Origin: Legionella shakespearei DSM 23087
GTDB taxonomy: Bacteria > Pseudomonadota > Gammaproteobacteria > Legionellales > Legionellaceae
Reading direction: 5' to 3'
Assembly: GCF_000373765.1 (NCBI RefSeq)
Contig: NZ_KB892385.1
Coordinates: 46,826 to 91,547 of the forward strand
DNA: 44,722 nt
Shown: in pieces, positions 31,790-40,168 of the stretch
Layout: each line of letters opens with the position of its first letter
Numbering within the stretch: the stretch's first letter is position 1
Made by a program: the position numbers and the translations under genes
Notes under the pieces: model-generated
Told to the model about the DNA's origin: nothing
Databases searched by the model: none
What the model saw: only the letters and a program-made list of their open reading frames with translations

Positions 31790-33580
31790 TTATAAAATCA
31801 TTCCGTTAACCTGGCTGTCCCACAGCTTTTTAAAATAGCCTTGTTCGTTATTTATCAATTGATCAAATGTACCCTCTTCAATAATTGTACCTCCTTCCAT
31901 CACCACTATTCTGTCCATATGGCGAATGGTTGAAAGTCTGTGGGCAATCGCTATAACTGTGGCATTATTTTGCTCAAGAATCAAATTAATGGATTGCTGG
32001 ATTTCCTGTTCTGTAATGCTGTCCAGACTCGAGGTTGCTTCATCCAGAATAATAACAGGAGCTTTTTTTAACATGGCTCGCGCTATAGCAATACGCTGAC
32101 GCTGCCCACCAGAAAGTTTTACCCCGCGCTCGCCAACCAAAGTGTCGTATTGCTCGGGAAGTGATTCAATAAATTCAGCAATATTGGCCATTTGAGCAGC
32201 TAGTCTGATTTCCTCAAGGCTTGCATTATCTTTTGCATAACCTATGTTTTCACCTATCGTACGATGAAAGAGCATTATATCCTGGGGAATGAGTGCTATT
32301 TGCCGCCGCATGGCATCTGCGGTAATCAAGTCAGCAGGCTCTTCATCAATGAAAATTGTACCTTTCGTTGGTTTGAAATTTTTTAATAATAAGGAAATTA
32401 AGGTGGATTTTCCGGCACCAGAATGGCCAATCAGTCCTATTTTTTCACCTGCCTTAATTTTGAGATTGAGATCGGAAAACACCGGACTTCCTTGCCCATA
32501 AGCAAAAGACAAGTTCCTGAATTCAATCTGCCCATGCTGAATGTGGAAGTCTTTTGCAGCTGGATTTTGCGGTTCTTCATGAGCCAACGCCAAAATGGAA
32601 AAAGAAGATTTAAAATCGCCAACTTCTTTCATAAAATCACAAAGGCTGCTCATGAAACTCCATAAATCAAAAGAAATAGTAATGGTAGTTAACATGACAA
32701 AAAGAAAGTCCCCTGTTGATATTTCAGAGTTTTTTCTCAGATAGATCATAAAAAGGAATACTGTAATGAGCATAAACCAGTACAATACGGCGCCAATGAC
32801 ATTGAATTTAAAATCATATTTGTACAAGTCTAACTGACGGGGAATGTAGTCATTGTCCATTAATTCAGCGGCACGCTTTAGTTCAGACTTTCTTTTGGCA
32901 AAATAAAACAGGGAAAATATGTTGGTAATATTGTCAGCAAAAAAGCCTATGACCTGATGTTTGCTTTCTGCAGCTTCATTAGAGTAGTCATTCAGTTTTA
33001 TAGCCATAGGCAGCATAATGGCGATAAAGAGGATGCACCAGGCCAGTAGAAACCAGAACACACTGACATTGACTATCAATAGAACAAATATAGACACAAC
33101 AATGACACAAAAGTGCTTTCCAACAACATGATGCACATTGGAAAATATACTGTTATAGCCATCCAGTAAGCCTTTTAATTTACTGATAATTGTTCCGCTG
33201 GGCGTGTTTTGAAAATATTGAAAAGAATGGTATTGCACATAGTCAAATGCGTTTAAGAGCAGGCTTTTACGCACATAAGGCTCAGCTTTCCACTCTGCAA
33301 AATCACTGATTCGCCAAATCACATCCAGAGTAATTTGAGCAATAATAAACAAGGTGATTGGGAATATTAAATGGTGGTATTCAATCGTTGACCCTGTAGA
33401 AAAGTTATCAATTAATAACTTTAAAGAGTAATTGTTAGCAAAGATATACAGGGCTGTTAGAACCGGAGCCTGAAACATCAAGACATACCACCAGCGATAA
33501 GGTTTGATGTTCTGCCATAAAAATTGCCAGGGGGATGAGTAGGGGCTAATTAAGTCTTTATCTTGCACAGCAGGCTCCAA
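31790..33580 (-). CDS. ABC exporter, fused membrane and ATPase domains
   Basis: This 596-residue half-transporter has six membrane segments (about 30-320) and a C-terminal nucleotide-binding domain. The latter shows Walker A GHSGAGKST, signature LSGGQRQRIAIARAM, Walker B VIILDEATSSLDS and the H-loop AHRLSTI. It should act as a homodimer in the inner membrane, exporting lipid, peptide or drug-like substrates (MsbA/ABCB type). No peptidase domain is present. The start may be the TTG at 33580 or a GTG at 33568 with GGAG in front; both have usable sites. It leads an operon with a secreted Cys-rich protein and is divergent from the ankyrin gene. Confidence 0.92.
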   Translation of the reverse strand: MEPAVQDKDLISPYSSPWQFLWQNIKPYRWWYVLMFQAPVLTALYIFANNYSLKLLIDNFSTGSTIEYHHLIFPITLFIIAQITLDVIWRISDFAEWKAEPYVRKSLLLNAFDYVQYHSFQYFQNTPSGTIISKLKGLLDGYNSIFSNVHHVVGKHFCVIVVSIFVLLIVNVSVFWFLLAWCILFIAIMLPMAIKLNDYSNEAAESKHQVIGFFADNITNIFSLFYFAKRKSELKRAAELMDNDYIPRQLDLYKYDFKFNVIGAVLYWFMLITVFLFMIYLRKNSEISTGDFLFVMLTTITISFDLWSFMSSLCDFMKEVGDFKSSFSILALAHEEPQNPAAKDFHIQHGQIEFRNLSFAYGQGSPVFSDLNLKIKAGEKIGLIGHSGAGKSTLISLLLKNFKPTKGTIFIDEEPADLITADAMRRQIALIPQDIMLFHRTIGENIGYAKDNASLEEIRLAAQMANIAEFIESLPEQYDTLVGERGVKLSGGQRQRIAIARAMLKKAPVIILDEATSSLDSITEQEIQQSINLILEQNNATVIAIAHRLSTIRHMDRIVVMEGGTIIEEGTFDQLINNEQGYFKKLWDSQVNGMIL

Positions 33581-33661
33581 ATAATTCCTGAGCAGTATAA
33601 TGGAGCTGTCGTTTAGAAGAAAGCCTGTATTGGTACGCAGGCAGAATATTAATCCCGTTTG

Positions 33662-33670
33662 TGGTATAAT
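33662..33670 (+). promoter_or_regulatory. Extended -10 of the ankyrin gene
   Basis: TGGTATAAT is a perfect TG-N-TATAAT box 25 bases upstream of the start codon. No good -35 box is visible. Confidence 0.6.
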
Positions 33671-33695
33671 AGTGACCAGTAATTGGAGTTTATGA

Positions 33696-35165
33696 ATGTA
33701 TTCATTATTTGATCAAAAAACGAATTGTTCTGTTCAAAACCGTATACTGGTTCTGTATGAAAAAGAGAGAAGAGCAAATCGGTTAATCCTCAACGATGAG
33801 GTTGCAAAGGCCAATTTACTGTTTAAGGTTTTTTTAAAATTCATTATTGATAATAAATGGACTTATTTTCCGGATGGGAATGGCCTCACTGCTGAGCATA
33901 TTCTTCCCTTGAATTGTTCAGAAGCGCAGAATTTGAATTGTTTTGAATTATCTGAGGCGTTCATGGCTCTTTGCAAAAAAATTGGTATTCGTGATGTGTC
34001 TAAAGTGACTACCAAACATAGGGCGAGTAAAAAGTTTGGTGAGAAATTTTCAGAGACCAGTCCACCATTGAAGCCTTTTGATCCCTTTCCTGATCTTTTT
34101 GTTAATGATCAGGTTATCTTTAGTCAGCACTGTGTAGTGAGGGTAGGGGGACGCTTTTATGATTTGGTATTTTCCACTTATTATGACGACATTAATGCAC
34201 CTTACGATAATTCCCTGTTTGGGCAAATTGTTTCTCTTATTGATGCCGGAAAAGAACAGGCTGCTCTCCGGTTATTAAACAAAAAAAAGCTTGATGATGT
34301 GGATGCTACCTTTGAGGGATGGACCTTTTTACACCGGGCGGCTCATTTGGGGCTTTACCATGTAGTTAACCGCTTGCTGGATTTGGGAGCTGATCCCAAC
34401 AGGCAATCAGAAGGATTCATGGGCGGTATTCCGCTGGAATGTATTCAAATTAATTCTATGGACGATCTTGAAACGCCACTTTTTAAACTCCTGTCCCTAA
34501 ACATTGATGCATCAAAGGTACAACAAATTAAAAGCCGGGAACTGCACTTTTTGGCGATGAAGATGATCGCTGCAGATGATTTTAAGGGCTTACGTACTGC
34601 TCTGGCAAAAGGTCTGGATATAAATGCTCAGGACGGAGAAGGCTGGACTTTATTGCATCAGGCAGTAGTTTTCACTCGGCAAGAAATAGTTCACTGGCTG
34701 CTCGAACGTCATGCTAATGCGACTATTAAAAACAATGACGGGGCTATTCCTTTGCAATTGAATTATGATGTGCGATTACCAATATTTAAAAAACTGGTCT
34801 CTAAAACAGACGAAAAAACTTTGCAGCTGTTAATTAGCAGTGGAACAGGGCAGGACTTGATAATACTGTACGCTTTGTATTTGGTGGAACAAGGTCGATT
34901 AGATGAGTTAGCGTATTTGATAAATCTGGGTTTAGACGTTAATTGCTGCAATGAGGATGGATGGACTTTATTGTACCATGCCACGCTTTATGGTCAGTTG
35001 GAAACAGCATCCTGGTTGTTGGAACATGGGGCAGATGCTGAGTTTCGGACTAATGAGGGCAGTGCCGCTATAGAAATATGTGATATAAATTCAGAGTTGT
35101 ATTCACTGCTTCATGAAGCCTCTGAAATATCACGGAAGGGTTGGAGTTCCTGCCATTTATGTTAA
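33696..35165 (+). CDS. Ankyrin-repeat protein with possible transglutaminase-like N-terminal domain
   Basis: The 489 residues contain at least three ankyrin units: FEGWTFLHRAAHLGLYHVVN (about 206), GEGWTLLHQAVVFTRQEIVH (about 315) and EDGWTLLYHATLYGQLETAS (about 420). Degenerate units lie between. The N-terminal 170 residues have an arrangement like a papain-fold transglutaminase: C82 in NCFELSEAFMALCKKIGI, H145 in SQHCVVRVGGRFYDLVFS, and D156 in the same segment. That makes a candidate Cys-His-Asp triad, by my own reading. Ankyrin proteins are a major Dot/Icm effector class. GGAG precedes the ATG. Divergent from the ABC exporter. Confidence 0.85.
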   Translation: MYSLFDQKTNCSVQNRILVLYEKERRANRLILNDEVAKANLLFKVFLKFIIDNKWTYFPDGNGLTAEHILPLNCSEAQNLNCFELSEAFMALCKKIGIRDVSKVTTKHRASKKFGEKFSETSPPLKPFDPFPDLFVNDQVIFSQHCVVRVGGRFYDLVFSTYYDDINAPYDNSLFGQIVSLIDAGKEQAALRLLNKKKLDDVDATFEGWTFLHRAAHLGLYHVVNRLLDLGADPNRQSEGFMGGIPLECIQINSMDDLETPLFKLLSLNIDASKVQQIKSRELHFLAMKMIAADDFKGLRTALAKGLDINAQDGEGWTLLHQAVVFTRQEIVHWLLERHANATIKNNDGAIPLQLNYDVRLPIFKKLVSKTDEKTLQLLISSGTGQDLIILYALYLVEQGRLDELAYLINLGLDVNCCNEDGWTLLYHATLYGQLETASWLLEHGADAEFRTNEGSAAIEICDINSELYSLLHEASEISRKGWSSCHLC

Positions 35166-35171
35166 GCTTTT

Positions 35172-35304
35172 GTAGCCCGTATTAGGTGTCAGCCGTAATA
35201 CGGGATCGAAGTGGCAATGAACTCATTCCCGTATTACGGCTACGCCTAATACGGGCTACGAAATCTGAAGCGGCACAATCCCGGCTGCAAGCAGACCAGG
35301 CTAC
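35172..35304. repeat. Composite of family F and half of family E
   Basis: GTAGCCCGTATTAGGTGTCA and its inverted partner GCGTAGCC.../CCTAATACGGGCTAC form a family F pair to 35259. A family E arm (CCCGGCTGCAAGCAGACCAG) follows at once. Confidence 0.8.
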
Positions 35305-35328
35305 ATCATTCATACGGGTGATTTTCTT

Positions 35329-35357
35329 TTGATCTATGTGATCCAATATTGTATAAT
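35329..35357 (+). promoter_or_regulatory. Promoter of the HAD-like gene
   Basis: TTGATC and TATAAT are separated by exactly 17 bases, 47 bases upstream of the translation start. Confidence 0.6.
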
Positions 35358-35403
35358 CTATGTTTTGCAAACTGTTACAGTGAATCGTTGTTAAGGGATG
35401 AAT

Positions 35404-36126
35404 ATGCAAGTCAGACGTATTATGCTCGTCCTTGATTTGGATGAAAATCTAATCAGTACAGAAGCTTATCCAGATGCGCCTAATCATTTAAGGAATAGTG
35501 CTGAATTAACTTTAAGTCCGGAAGGAAGTGAAGGTTGTGTCAGGGGAGCGAATTGCACTGAGGGTTTAGTTGTTTACAGGATTCGTGCTTTAAGCCACGA
35601 TTCATGGAAAGAAGTTTTTGAACGTATTGTGGAAATCAATGAAGAGTACTATGAACGAACAGGGGACATGCAGCGGTTAATCAGTTGTATGATTCTGACT
35701 AATGCCCGCTATGAGCGTCATCTCATGATGCGCATACTAGGGCAAATGTATGGTGAGGATCTGATTAAAAAACTGTTTCCTTCACAAGGGATGAATCTGG
35801 ATTTTTTCAATATTAACAGGCAAAGATTTTTAAATTGCTCTGATAAAGGCATGCTTTTAAACTACATTTGGACTAATTTAAAATACGGATTTGGTATCGC
35901 CAATAAACAAGATGTTATGCTCGTTGACGATAATATTTATAACATCACGCAAGCAACAGGCCAAGGATTTCAGGGATTGTTAAATCCAACTGCCCCAGCT
36001 AATGGTGATCTGGTTTTTTTCAAAAGTTACAGTGAATTTCTCCCAAGTCTGTTTGAAAAGATAATGAATTTCATTGAGGAGGCCAGAGTGCAAGCACTGC
36101 CGGCCAATGATGCAATGGTTTTATAA
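35404..36126 (+). CDS. HAD-like hydrolase/phosphatase, effector-like
   Basis: The 240 residues carry a HAD pattern. Motif I is LVLDLDENLIST, a DxDxx(T/N) variant near the N-terminus; motif II is MILTNAR; and motif IV is VMLVDDNIYNI (adjacent acids near 175). This is the order and spacing of a HAD superfamily enzyme acting through an aspartyl phosphate. The threonine usual in motif I is Asn here (DLDEN), so activity is not certain. The second ATG (35404) is chosen for its AAGGG spacing. It has its own promoter, lies alone, and ends in EEARVQALPANDAMVL, compatible with a Dot/Icm signal. Confidence 0.75.
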   Translation: MQVRRIMLVLDLDENLISTEAYPDAPNHLRNSAELTLSPEGSEGCVRGANCTEGLVVYRIRALSHDSWKEVFERIVEINEEYYERTGDMQRLISCMILTNARYERHLMMRILGQMYGEDLIKKLFPSQGMNLDFFNINRQRFLNCSDKGMLLNYIWTNLKYGFGIANKQDVMLVDDNIYNITQATGQGFQGLLNPTAPANGDLVFFKSYSEFLPSLFEKIMNFIEEARVQALPANDAMVL

Positions 36127-36161
36127 AGCTTTTGAACACTGCCGTTAAGTTAAGCGCTACT

Positions 36162-36239
36162 CCGCCGTCCCGCGGGATCCAGAGATCTAAGTTCGGAGTG
36201 AGATTCCTGGATCCCGCGGACAAGCCGCGGGACGGCGGA
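36162..36239. repeat. Palindromic repeat family C, copy 3 (deleted arm)
   Basis: The left arm CCGCCGTCCCGCGGGATCCA lacks about 11 bases (the CGGCTTGTCC segment) present in the right arm GGACAAGCCGCGGGACGGCG. It follows TTAAGTTAAGCGCT as at copy 1. Confidence 0.9.
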
Positions 36240-36249
36240 ATTCCTTGAC

Positions 36250-36460
36250 ATAGCGTGAGTTATGGATAAGAAAGTTGTTTTCTCCAGTCGTTACTTCGAT
36301 GCCGTTCGGGCTGAGGAGAGGCGTTAGCCTCGTCTCGAAGCCTTAGCACCATGCCAAGGCTTCGAGACAGCGCTATCGCGCTTCCTCAGCCCGAACGGCA
36401 TCGAAGTAACGACTGGATCAAACAACTTTCTTATCCGAAACTGCCGTTAACTTAATGGCA
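36250..36460. repeat. Long palindrome family B, copy 3
   Basis: GATAAGAAAGTTGTTTTCTC and CAAACAACTTTCTTATCC are the outer arms. TTACTTCGATGCCGTTCGGG mirrors CCCGAACGGCATCGAAGTAA. It begins about 10 bp after a family C copy. Confidence 0.92.
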
Positions 36461-36602
36461 GTGGGTCTCTGAATCCGTCCTGGCGAAAGATATCGGTATT
36501 ACAGTGATTATGGCTATTTTTATCACACCTGCAGATTGGTGAATTTGGAAACATGCAAAATGATGCAGGATTTATATGGTGATAAACATTCTGTTCACAG
36601 GA

Positions 36603-36744
36603 TTATCCACAGATTTTGTGGATAATTAAATTAATTTTTGTGACAGGGAAAAAGCGTTATAAAGCAGTAGGTATCTGGGCTTTTACTGTATTTCTTTTTA
36701 AATTGATAATTTGATTTGCATCAGTGCTTGAGAAGTTATCCACA
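36603..36744. other. Cluster of three perfect DnaA boxes
   Basis: TTATCCACA occurs at 36603-36611 (+), as TGTGGATAA at 36617-36625 (-), and again at 36736-36744 (+). The first two form an inverted pair 5 bases apart. AT-rich DNA follows. No dnaA or dnaN gene is nearby. It could be a DnaA-binding regulatory locus or a replication-related site. Confidence 0.6.
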
Positions 36745-37026
36745 AGATGGAACATTTCAGATTGAGGGATGAACCTAAGTATCTTAACAAAGAAAAAAAT
36801 AAAAAACAGTCTTGACTTCGTGATTTTTGAAAATATTTTTTAACTTTAAAAATTTGTTCTATGCAGAACTGCCAGCAAGGGAATCTATTGATAATGTCTC
36901 ATTCTCTGCTTGACTTTAAATTTGCTTGTAAGCTAATTTGACACGACTGAATGTGAATCAGCATAAGAATAACTCCTGCGCTCTGTTCAGGGTCAGTATG
37001 TCGTTGATTTTTATAAGGATGTAAGA

Positions 37027-38097
37027 ATGATAAGAGTAAAGAAGACAAAGGGTTCCCGCTCAAGCAATGCAACAGCAGCGGAACGTAACAACAATTTTTA
37101 TGAACCTGTATACCATAGACTATACGGCCAATGTCTGGAATCCAGATTTCGGCCAATGGTTTCAATAATGTCATCAGACAACAATCAACTGTCGGTCACT
37201 TTTCCAATCCATCACCAAATACACAAGGCACATCTGTTGGATTTTTTTAATGCTCAACCGCCTCATCTTTTTAGTCAGGATAATGACTCCCGTATGACGT
37301 TTGTGTTTACTAAGGCTGATGGGAAATATTTTATTAAATTTAACTCCAATACTTATACCGATTTGGCCGACTATAACCTGACGCCACTATTAGAGACCTT
37401 CGTGGGGCCCAATCGTCCCAGATACTCTTATGAACGCGAGAAACATTACCAGCCATTGAGAATAAATCGCCATGAAGGCTTCTTGTCGACACAAGACTTG
37501 AAAGTGCCCTTTAGCAATGTAGAAAATCTGGACGACTTAGACTTTGACGATACTTATACAGGAGAATGTTTAAGAGCTCTGAGAATTTTCAAAAATAAAT
37601 GCATTAGCCCCTTTATTAAAGCGACAATGAACAGTTCGACTTTAGGCCAGGATCTGGGGCAAATGATCCATTTAATAGATAAAAATTACAAAAGCATCAG
37701 TGATGAGCAATACCACGGTATTTTGGCTAAGCTGGATGAATTCGAACAGTCCTCTTTTTATAAGGATAATCCGGCTCTGCAATTTCACTTTACAATCGCC
37801 ATTCACAGTTACAGCAATCCGCCTGCCGATGAAGTGTTGCTGTATGATTTGGCAAAAGTACGTGAATCAATAACATTCTTGAGACAACAAGCCTTAAAGA
37901 GTGGGCGCGGTTCTGAAGTTACTGTGGGACAAATCCATAATATGCTTAGCATCCTGTACCGGCATGAGGGAGCGAAACCCACTGACGGGCAGTGGTTCCC
38001 CGATGGCAGTATTGCCATTCTAAGCGAGCAGCTTGGTTATTTTTTTCCGACTTTAAATCAGGCTCAAAGCAGCATAAATTTTTCTCAGGCCAATTGA
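37027..38097 (+). CDS. Orphan protein, effector-like
   Basis: The 356 residues are soluble and of no recognised family. The N-terminus is basic and Ser/Asn-rich (MIRVKKTKGSRSSNATAAER). A beta-rich middle (about 45-110, LSVTFPIHHQIHKAHLLDFF) is followed by an acidic stretch (VENLDDLDFDDTY near 160) and a helical C-terminal half. AAGGATGT precedes the ATG. It has a long AT-rich upstream region with DnaA boxes, and a strong hairpin follows the stop. No paralogue in the window. Confidence 0.72.
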   Translation: MIRVKKTKGSRSSNATAAERNNNFYEPVYHRLYGQCLESRFRPMVSIMSSDNNQLSVTFPIHHQIHKAHLLDFFNAQPPHLFSQDNDSRMTFVFTKADGKYFIKFNSNTYTDLADYNLTPLLETFVGPNRPRYSYEREKHYQPLRINRHEGFLSTQDLKVPFSNVENLDDLDFDDTYTGECLRALRIFKNKCISPFIKATMNSSTLGQDLGQMIHLIDKNYKSISDEQYHGILAKLDEFEQSSFYKDNPALQFHFTIAIHSYSNPPADEVLLYDLAKVRESITFLRQQALKSGRGSEVTVGQIHNMLSILYRHEGAKPTDGQWFPDGSIAILSEQLGYFFPTLNQAQSSINFSQAN

Positions 38098-38105
38098 TCT
38101 TTTTT

Positions 38106-38146
38106 GACGAAGTAACAGATCTTTGACGCTGTTACTTCGTTGTTCT
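38106..38146 (+). terminator. Hairpin terminator
   Basis: CGAAGTAACAG (38108-38118) and CTGTTACTTCG (38129-38139) form an 11-bp stem followed by TTGTTCTC, nine bases after the orphan's stop. Confidence 0.65.
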
Positions 38147-38227
38147 CAATGTCGCACAAAAAATCATCATTGTATTTATAGGAATGCTATACTCAGAATA
38201 GTGAGGGGAGCAGAAATATCAACAGGG

Positions 38228-39133
38228 ATGGGGGACATCGTGAACGCTTGCAAACGACTTGGCTTCGTGGTTGGAATGTGTCTGCTTGCTTTTATCATCG
38301 CACCGGCATGGTCCGTCATAATCCTTGACAGCACGTTTAAGCAATCCGGATTTAAAAAGGCTGAAGCATTGGCTTTGGCTCCTCAATTTGCCTCATTAAT
38401 TTATCTGAAGTCTGATTTAGTTTGTGGTTCCGGATCCTGGATTGGTAATTACGCCGGCCATGGTTATGTCTTAACTGCGGGGCATATGTTCCCAGAGGGG
38501 CGAAAGGCCAATGCCTTTTCTTATCTGACCATAAATGGCCGTGAGTACAAGGGGGATGCTGTTTATTTACATCCCTTATGGAATGAGAATAATGATGAGA
38601 GGACAGGGTTTGATTTTGCTATTGTACGCTTGAACAAAGAAGTGACTGGTGCAGGAGATCAACCCGCACTTTATGATGGGACTGATGAACAAGGTAAGAT
38701 GCTCACTTTTATTGGTTATGGCTGGCGTGGAACCGGTGTTAAAGGGGAAGACACTTCTATAGATACGGAGGATAAACCTGCCGCCGCTGTTGGCTTAATC
38801 GAGTTTGTCGAAAATGCGGTTACCCCTCTACCAACTAAAGGGGATGCCGGAAGTTATTTCGGAGTGTGGCTGCCTAAAGAAGATGGATCAATGCCAAATC
38901 CTCTGGATGAAGAGGGAATTCAAAAACCCGTTTCACCGCTTAGCGGCATTCTTGGATCTGGAGACAGCGGTGGTCCGGCATGGATTGAAACTAAAAATGG
39001 CTGGGCAATAGCTGGCATCAATTCGGATGGAAGCGGTAATGCGGCATATGGGGATGTTTCATGGTTTCCACGGGTAAGTTATGTACGTGCATGGATTGAA
39101 GAGGTAATGCCTAAAGTACGTTTTATCAGGTAA
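38228..39133 (+). CDS. Secreted trypsin-like serine protease
   Basis: About 301 residues with an N-terminal signal peptide (RLGFVVGMCLLAFIIAPAWS). The chymotrypsin-fold triad is complete: His in VLTAGHMF, Asp in FDFAIVRLN, Ser in GSGDSGGPAW. Two mature cysteines are not obvious, so it lacks the usual disulfides. It should be periplasmic or exported. The start could be ATG 38228, or GTG 38240, which has GGGGGA just upstream; frames from 38123 are unsupported. It stands alone, bounded by a terminator and a repeat. The substrate is unknown. Confidence 0.88.
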   Translation: MGDIVNACKRLGFVVGMCLLAFIIAPAWSVIILDSTFKQSGFKKAEALALAPQFASLIYLKSDLVCGSGSWIGNYAGHGYVLTAGHMFPEGRKANAFSYLTINGREYKGDAVYLHPLWNENNDERTGFDFAIVRLNKEVTGAGDQPALYDGTDEQGKMLTFIGYGWRGTGVKGEDTSIDTEDKPAAAVGLIEFVENAVTPLPTKGDAGSYFGVWLPKEDGSMPNPLDEEGIQKPVSPLSGILGSGDSGGPAWIETKNGWAIAGINSDGSGNAAYGDVSWFPRVSYVRAWIEEVMPKVRFIR

Positions 39134-39142
39134 TTTAATATT

Positions 39143-39225
39143 GTAGCCCGTATTAGGCGCTAGCCGTAATACGGGATCTAGGTATGAACCATCCCGTATT
39201 ACGGCTAGCGCCTAATACGGGCTAC
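39143..39225. repeat. Palindromic repeat family F, copy
   Basis: GTAGCCCGTATTAGGCGCTA and TAGCGCCTAATACGGGCTAC are perfect 20-bp inverted arms, continuing through GCCGTAATACGGGAT. Confidence 0.92.
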
Positions 39226-39384
39226 GAACTCCAATTATGTGTAAACAATCACAATGTACTATAATTAGACATCTAGCAAGACATTCTGTTTTACCTCTCG
39301 TTAGACGAAATAATGATTTTTTATTAATGCAGCAGGCCGTTGTACCAGCCTCATTTTTAATAAAAATTTGATAAGGAGATTGTC

Positions 39385-39468
39385 ATGTTAAAATATTTAA
39401 TAGCCTGGTTGTTAGGGGTTCCTGCCACTATTTTAGTACTGATCTGGCTGGTTTCTCATATATTTTAA
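39385..39468 (+). CDS. Very small membrane protein (27 residues)
   Basis: ATG 39385 has AAGGAG seven bases upstream and encodes a single hydrophobic helix (MLKYLIAWLLGVPATILVLI, then WLVSHIF). The Pro and Gly in the first half and the amphiphilic ends resemble short membrane peptides found beside stress genes. It lies 12-21 bp before the next membrane protein gene, so it probably shares its transcript. Length makes assignment uncertain, but the ribosome site and composition are good. Confidence 0.65.
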   Translation: MLKYLIAWLLGVPATILVLIWLVSHIF

Positions 39469-39489
39469 TCAAGATTAGGGATGAACATC

Positions 39490-40116
39490 ATGAACAATGA
39501 AATTGAACTGGAACATGGACACTGCCATCACCATTTTAGACGTATTAGCTGGTCTGCCATTGTAGTTGGCGCTTTGGTTGGCGTGGGTCTGGGCTTTTTA
39601 CTCAATCTGTTTAGTCTGGCCATTGGGTTAACAGCCTTTAATTTAAATCAGGGGGGCGCAATTGTCCTTGCTGCAGGAGGTTTTCTTGGCCTGATTATTG
39701 GTGTTATTGCTTCCATGTTTGTAGCGGGTTATGCAGCAGGCTATCTTGGCCGTTTTTATTGTCCGCAAAGGAACCTGGGCATTGTCTATGGTTTTACAAC
39801 CTGGAGTTTGGCTCTTCTTTTCGCAGCAGTACTGGGCGCTCAGATGAGTTCTTATCTTTCCAGTTATTCAAGCAGTATCTCAAAATCAGTGTTGGTACTG
39901 TCTCCTGTAAATCAGGCGGAAAATCCCTCGGCAGAGCCTGTTGTGATTAAATCGGTATCTGTACCTAATACAGATGCTCAAAAAGCGGTTACTGTTACTG
40001 CTCCTGCCAGCAGTCTATCTTGCGGTGCCTTTTGTGTTTTTCTGTTGTTTTTCATAGGAGCAGTATCTGCCTGTGTGGGAGGATGTTGTGGAATGAGTTG
40101 CAAACGGGAGGATTAA
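39490..40116 (+). CDS. Multi-pass membrane protein with His-rich N-terminus
   Basis: About 208 residues from the second ATG (39490); ATG 39481 is also open and the AGGG favours 39490. A His-rich start (EHGHCHHHFRR) is followed by about three close hydrophobic segments (about 20-120) and then a Ser/Val-rich loop. A final hydrophobic segment lies near 180-200, with a Cys-rich tail (CVGGCCGMSC). The His and Cys clusters suggest possible metal binding. No family recognised. It shares a bidirectional terminator (40135-40159) with the convergent GCG_CRPN gene. Confidence 0.75.
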   Translation: MNNEIELEHGHCHHHFRRISWSAIVVGALVGVGLGFLLNLFSLAIGLTAFNLNQGGAIVLAAGGFLGLIIGVIASMFVAGYAAGYLGRFYCPQRNLGIVYGFTTWSLALLFAAVLGAQMSSYLSSYSSSISKSVLVLSPVNQAENPSAEPVVIKSVSVPNTDAQKAVTVTAPASSLSCGAFCVFLLFFIGAVSACVGGCCGMSCKRED

Positions 40117-40134
40117 CTGGATTGCTTGAATGTA

Positions 40135-40167
40135 CCTTGAGGCAGTATCTGCCTCAAGGTTGTTATA
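40135..40167. terminator. Bidirectional terminator
   Basis: CCTTGAGGCAG (40135-40145) and CTGCCTCAAGG (40149-40159) enclose TAT, giving an 11-bp stem followed by TTGTTATAA. It serves two convergent genes. Confidence 0.85.
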
Positions 40168-40168
40168 A

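Larger units (their letters stand above)
36127..37026. other. 900-bp gene-free stretch: repeats, DnaA boxes, AT-rich leader
   Basis: It starts with adjacent family C and family B palindromes (36162-36460). From 36500 the DNA is very AT-rich, with three perfect DnaA boxes and A/T tracts (36780-36860). The last 120 bp contain TTGACT near 36911 and the ribosome site of the gene at 37027. No open frame of merit. Confidence 0.7.

Noticed and set aside
36603..36744. Main chromosomal origin (oriC)
   Set aside because: No dnaA, dnaN, gidA or rpmH gene is nearby and only three boxes are present, so I call it a DnaA-box cluster only.
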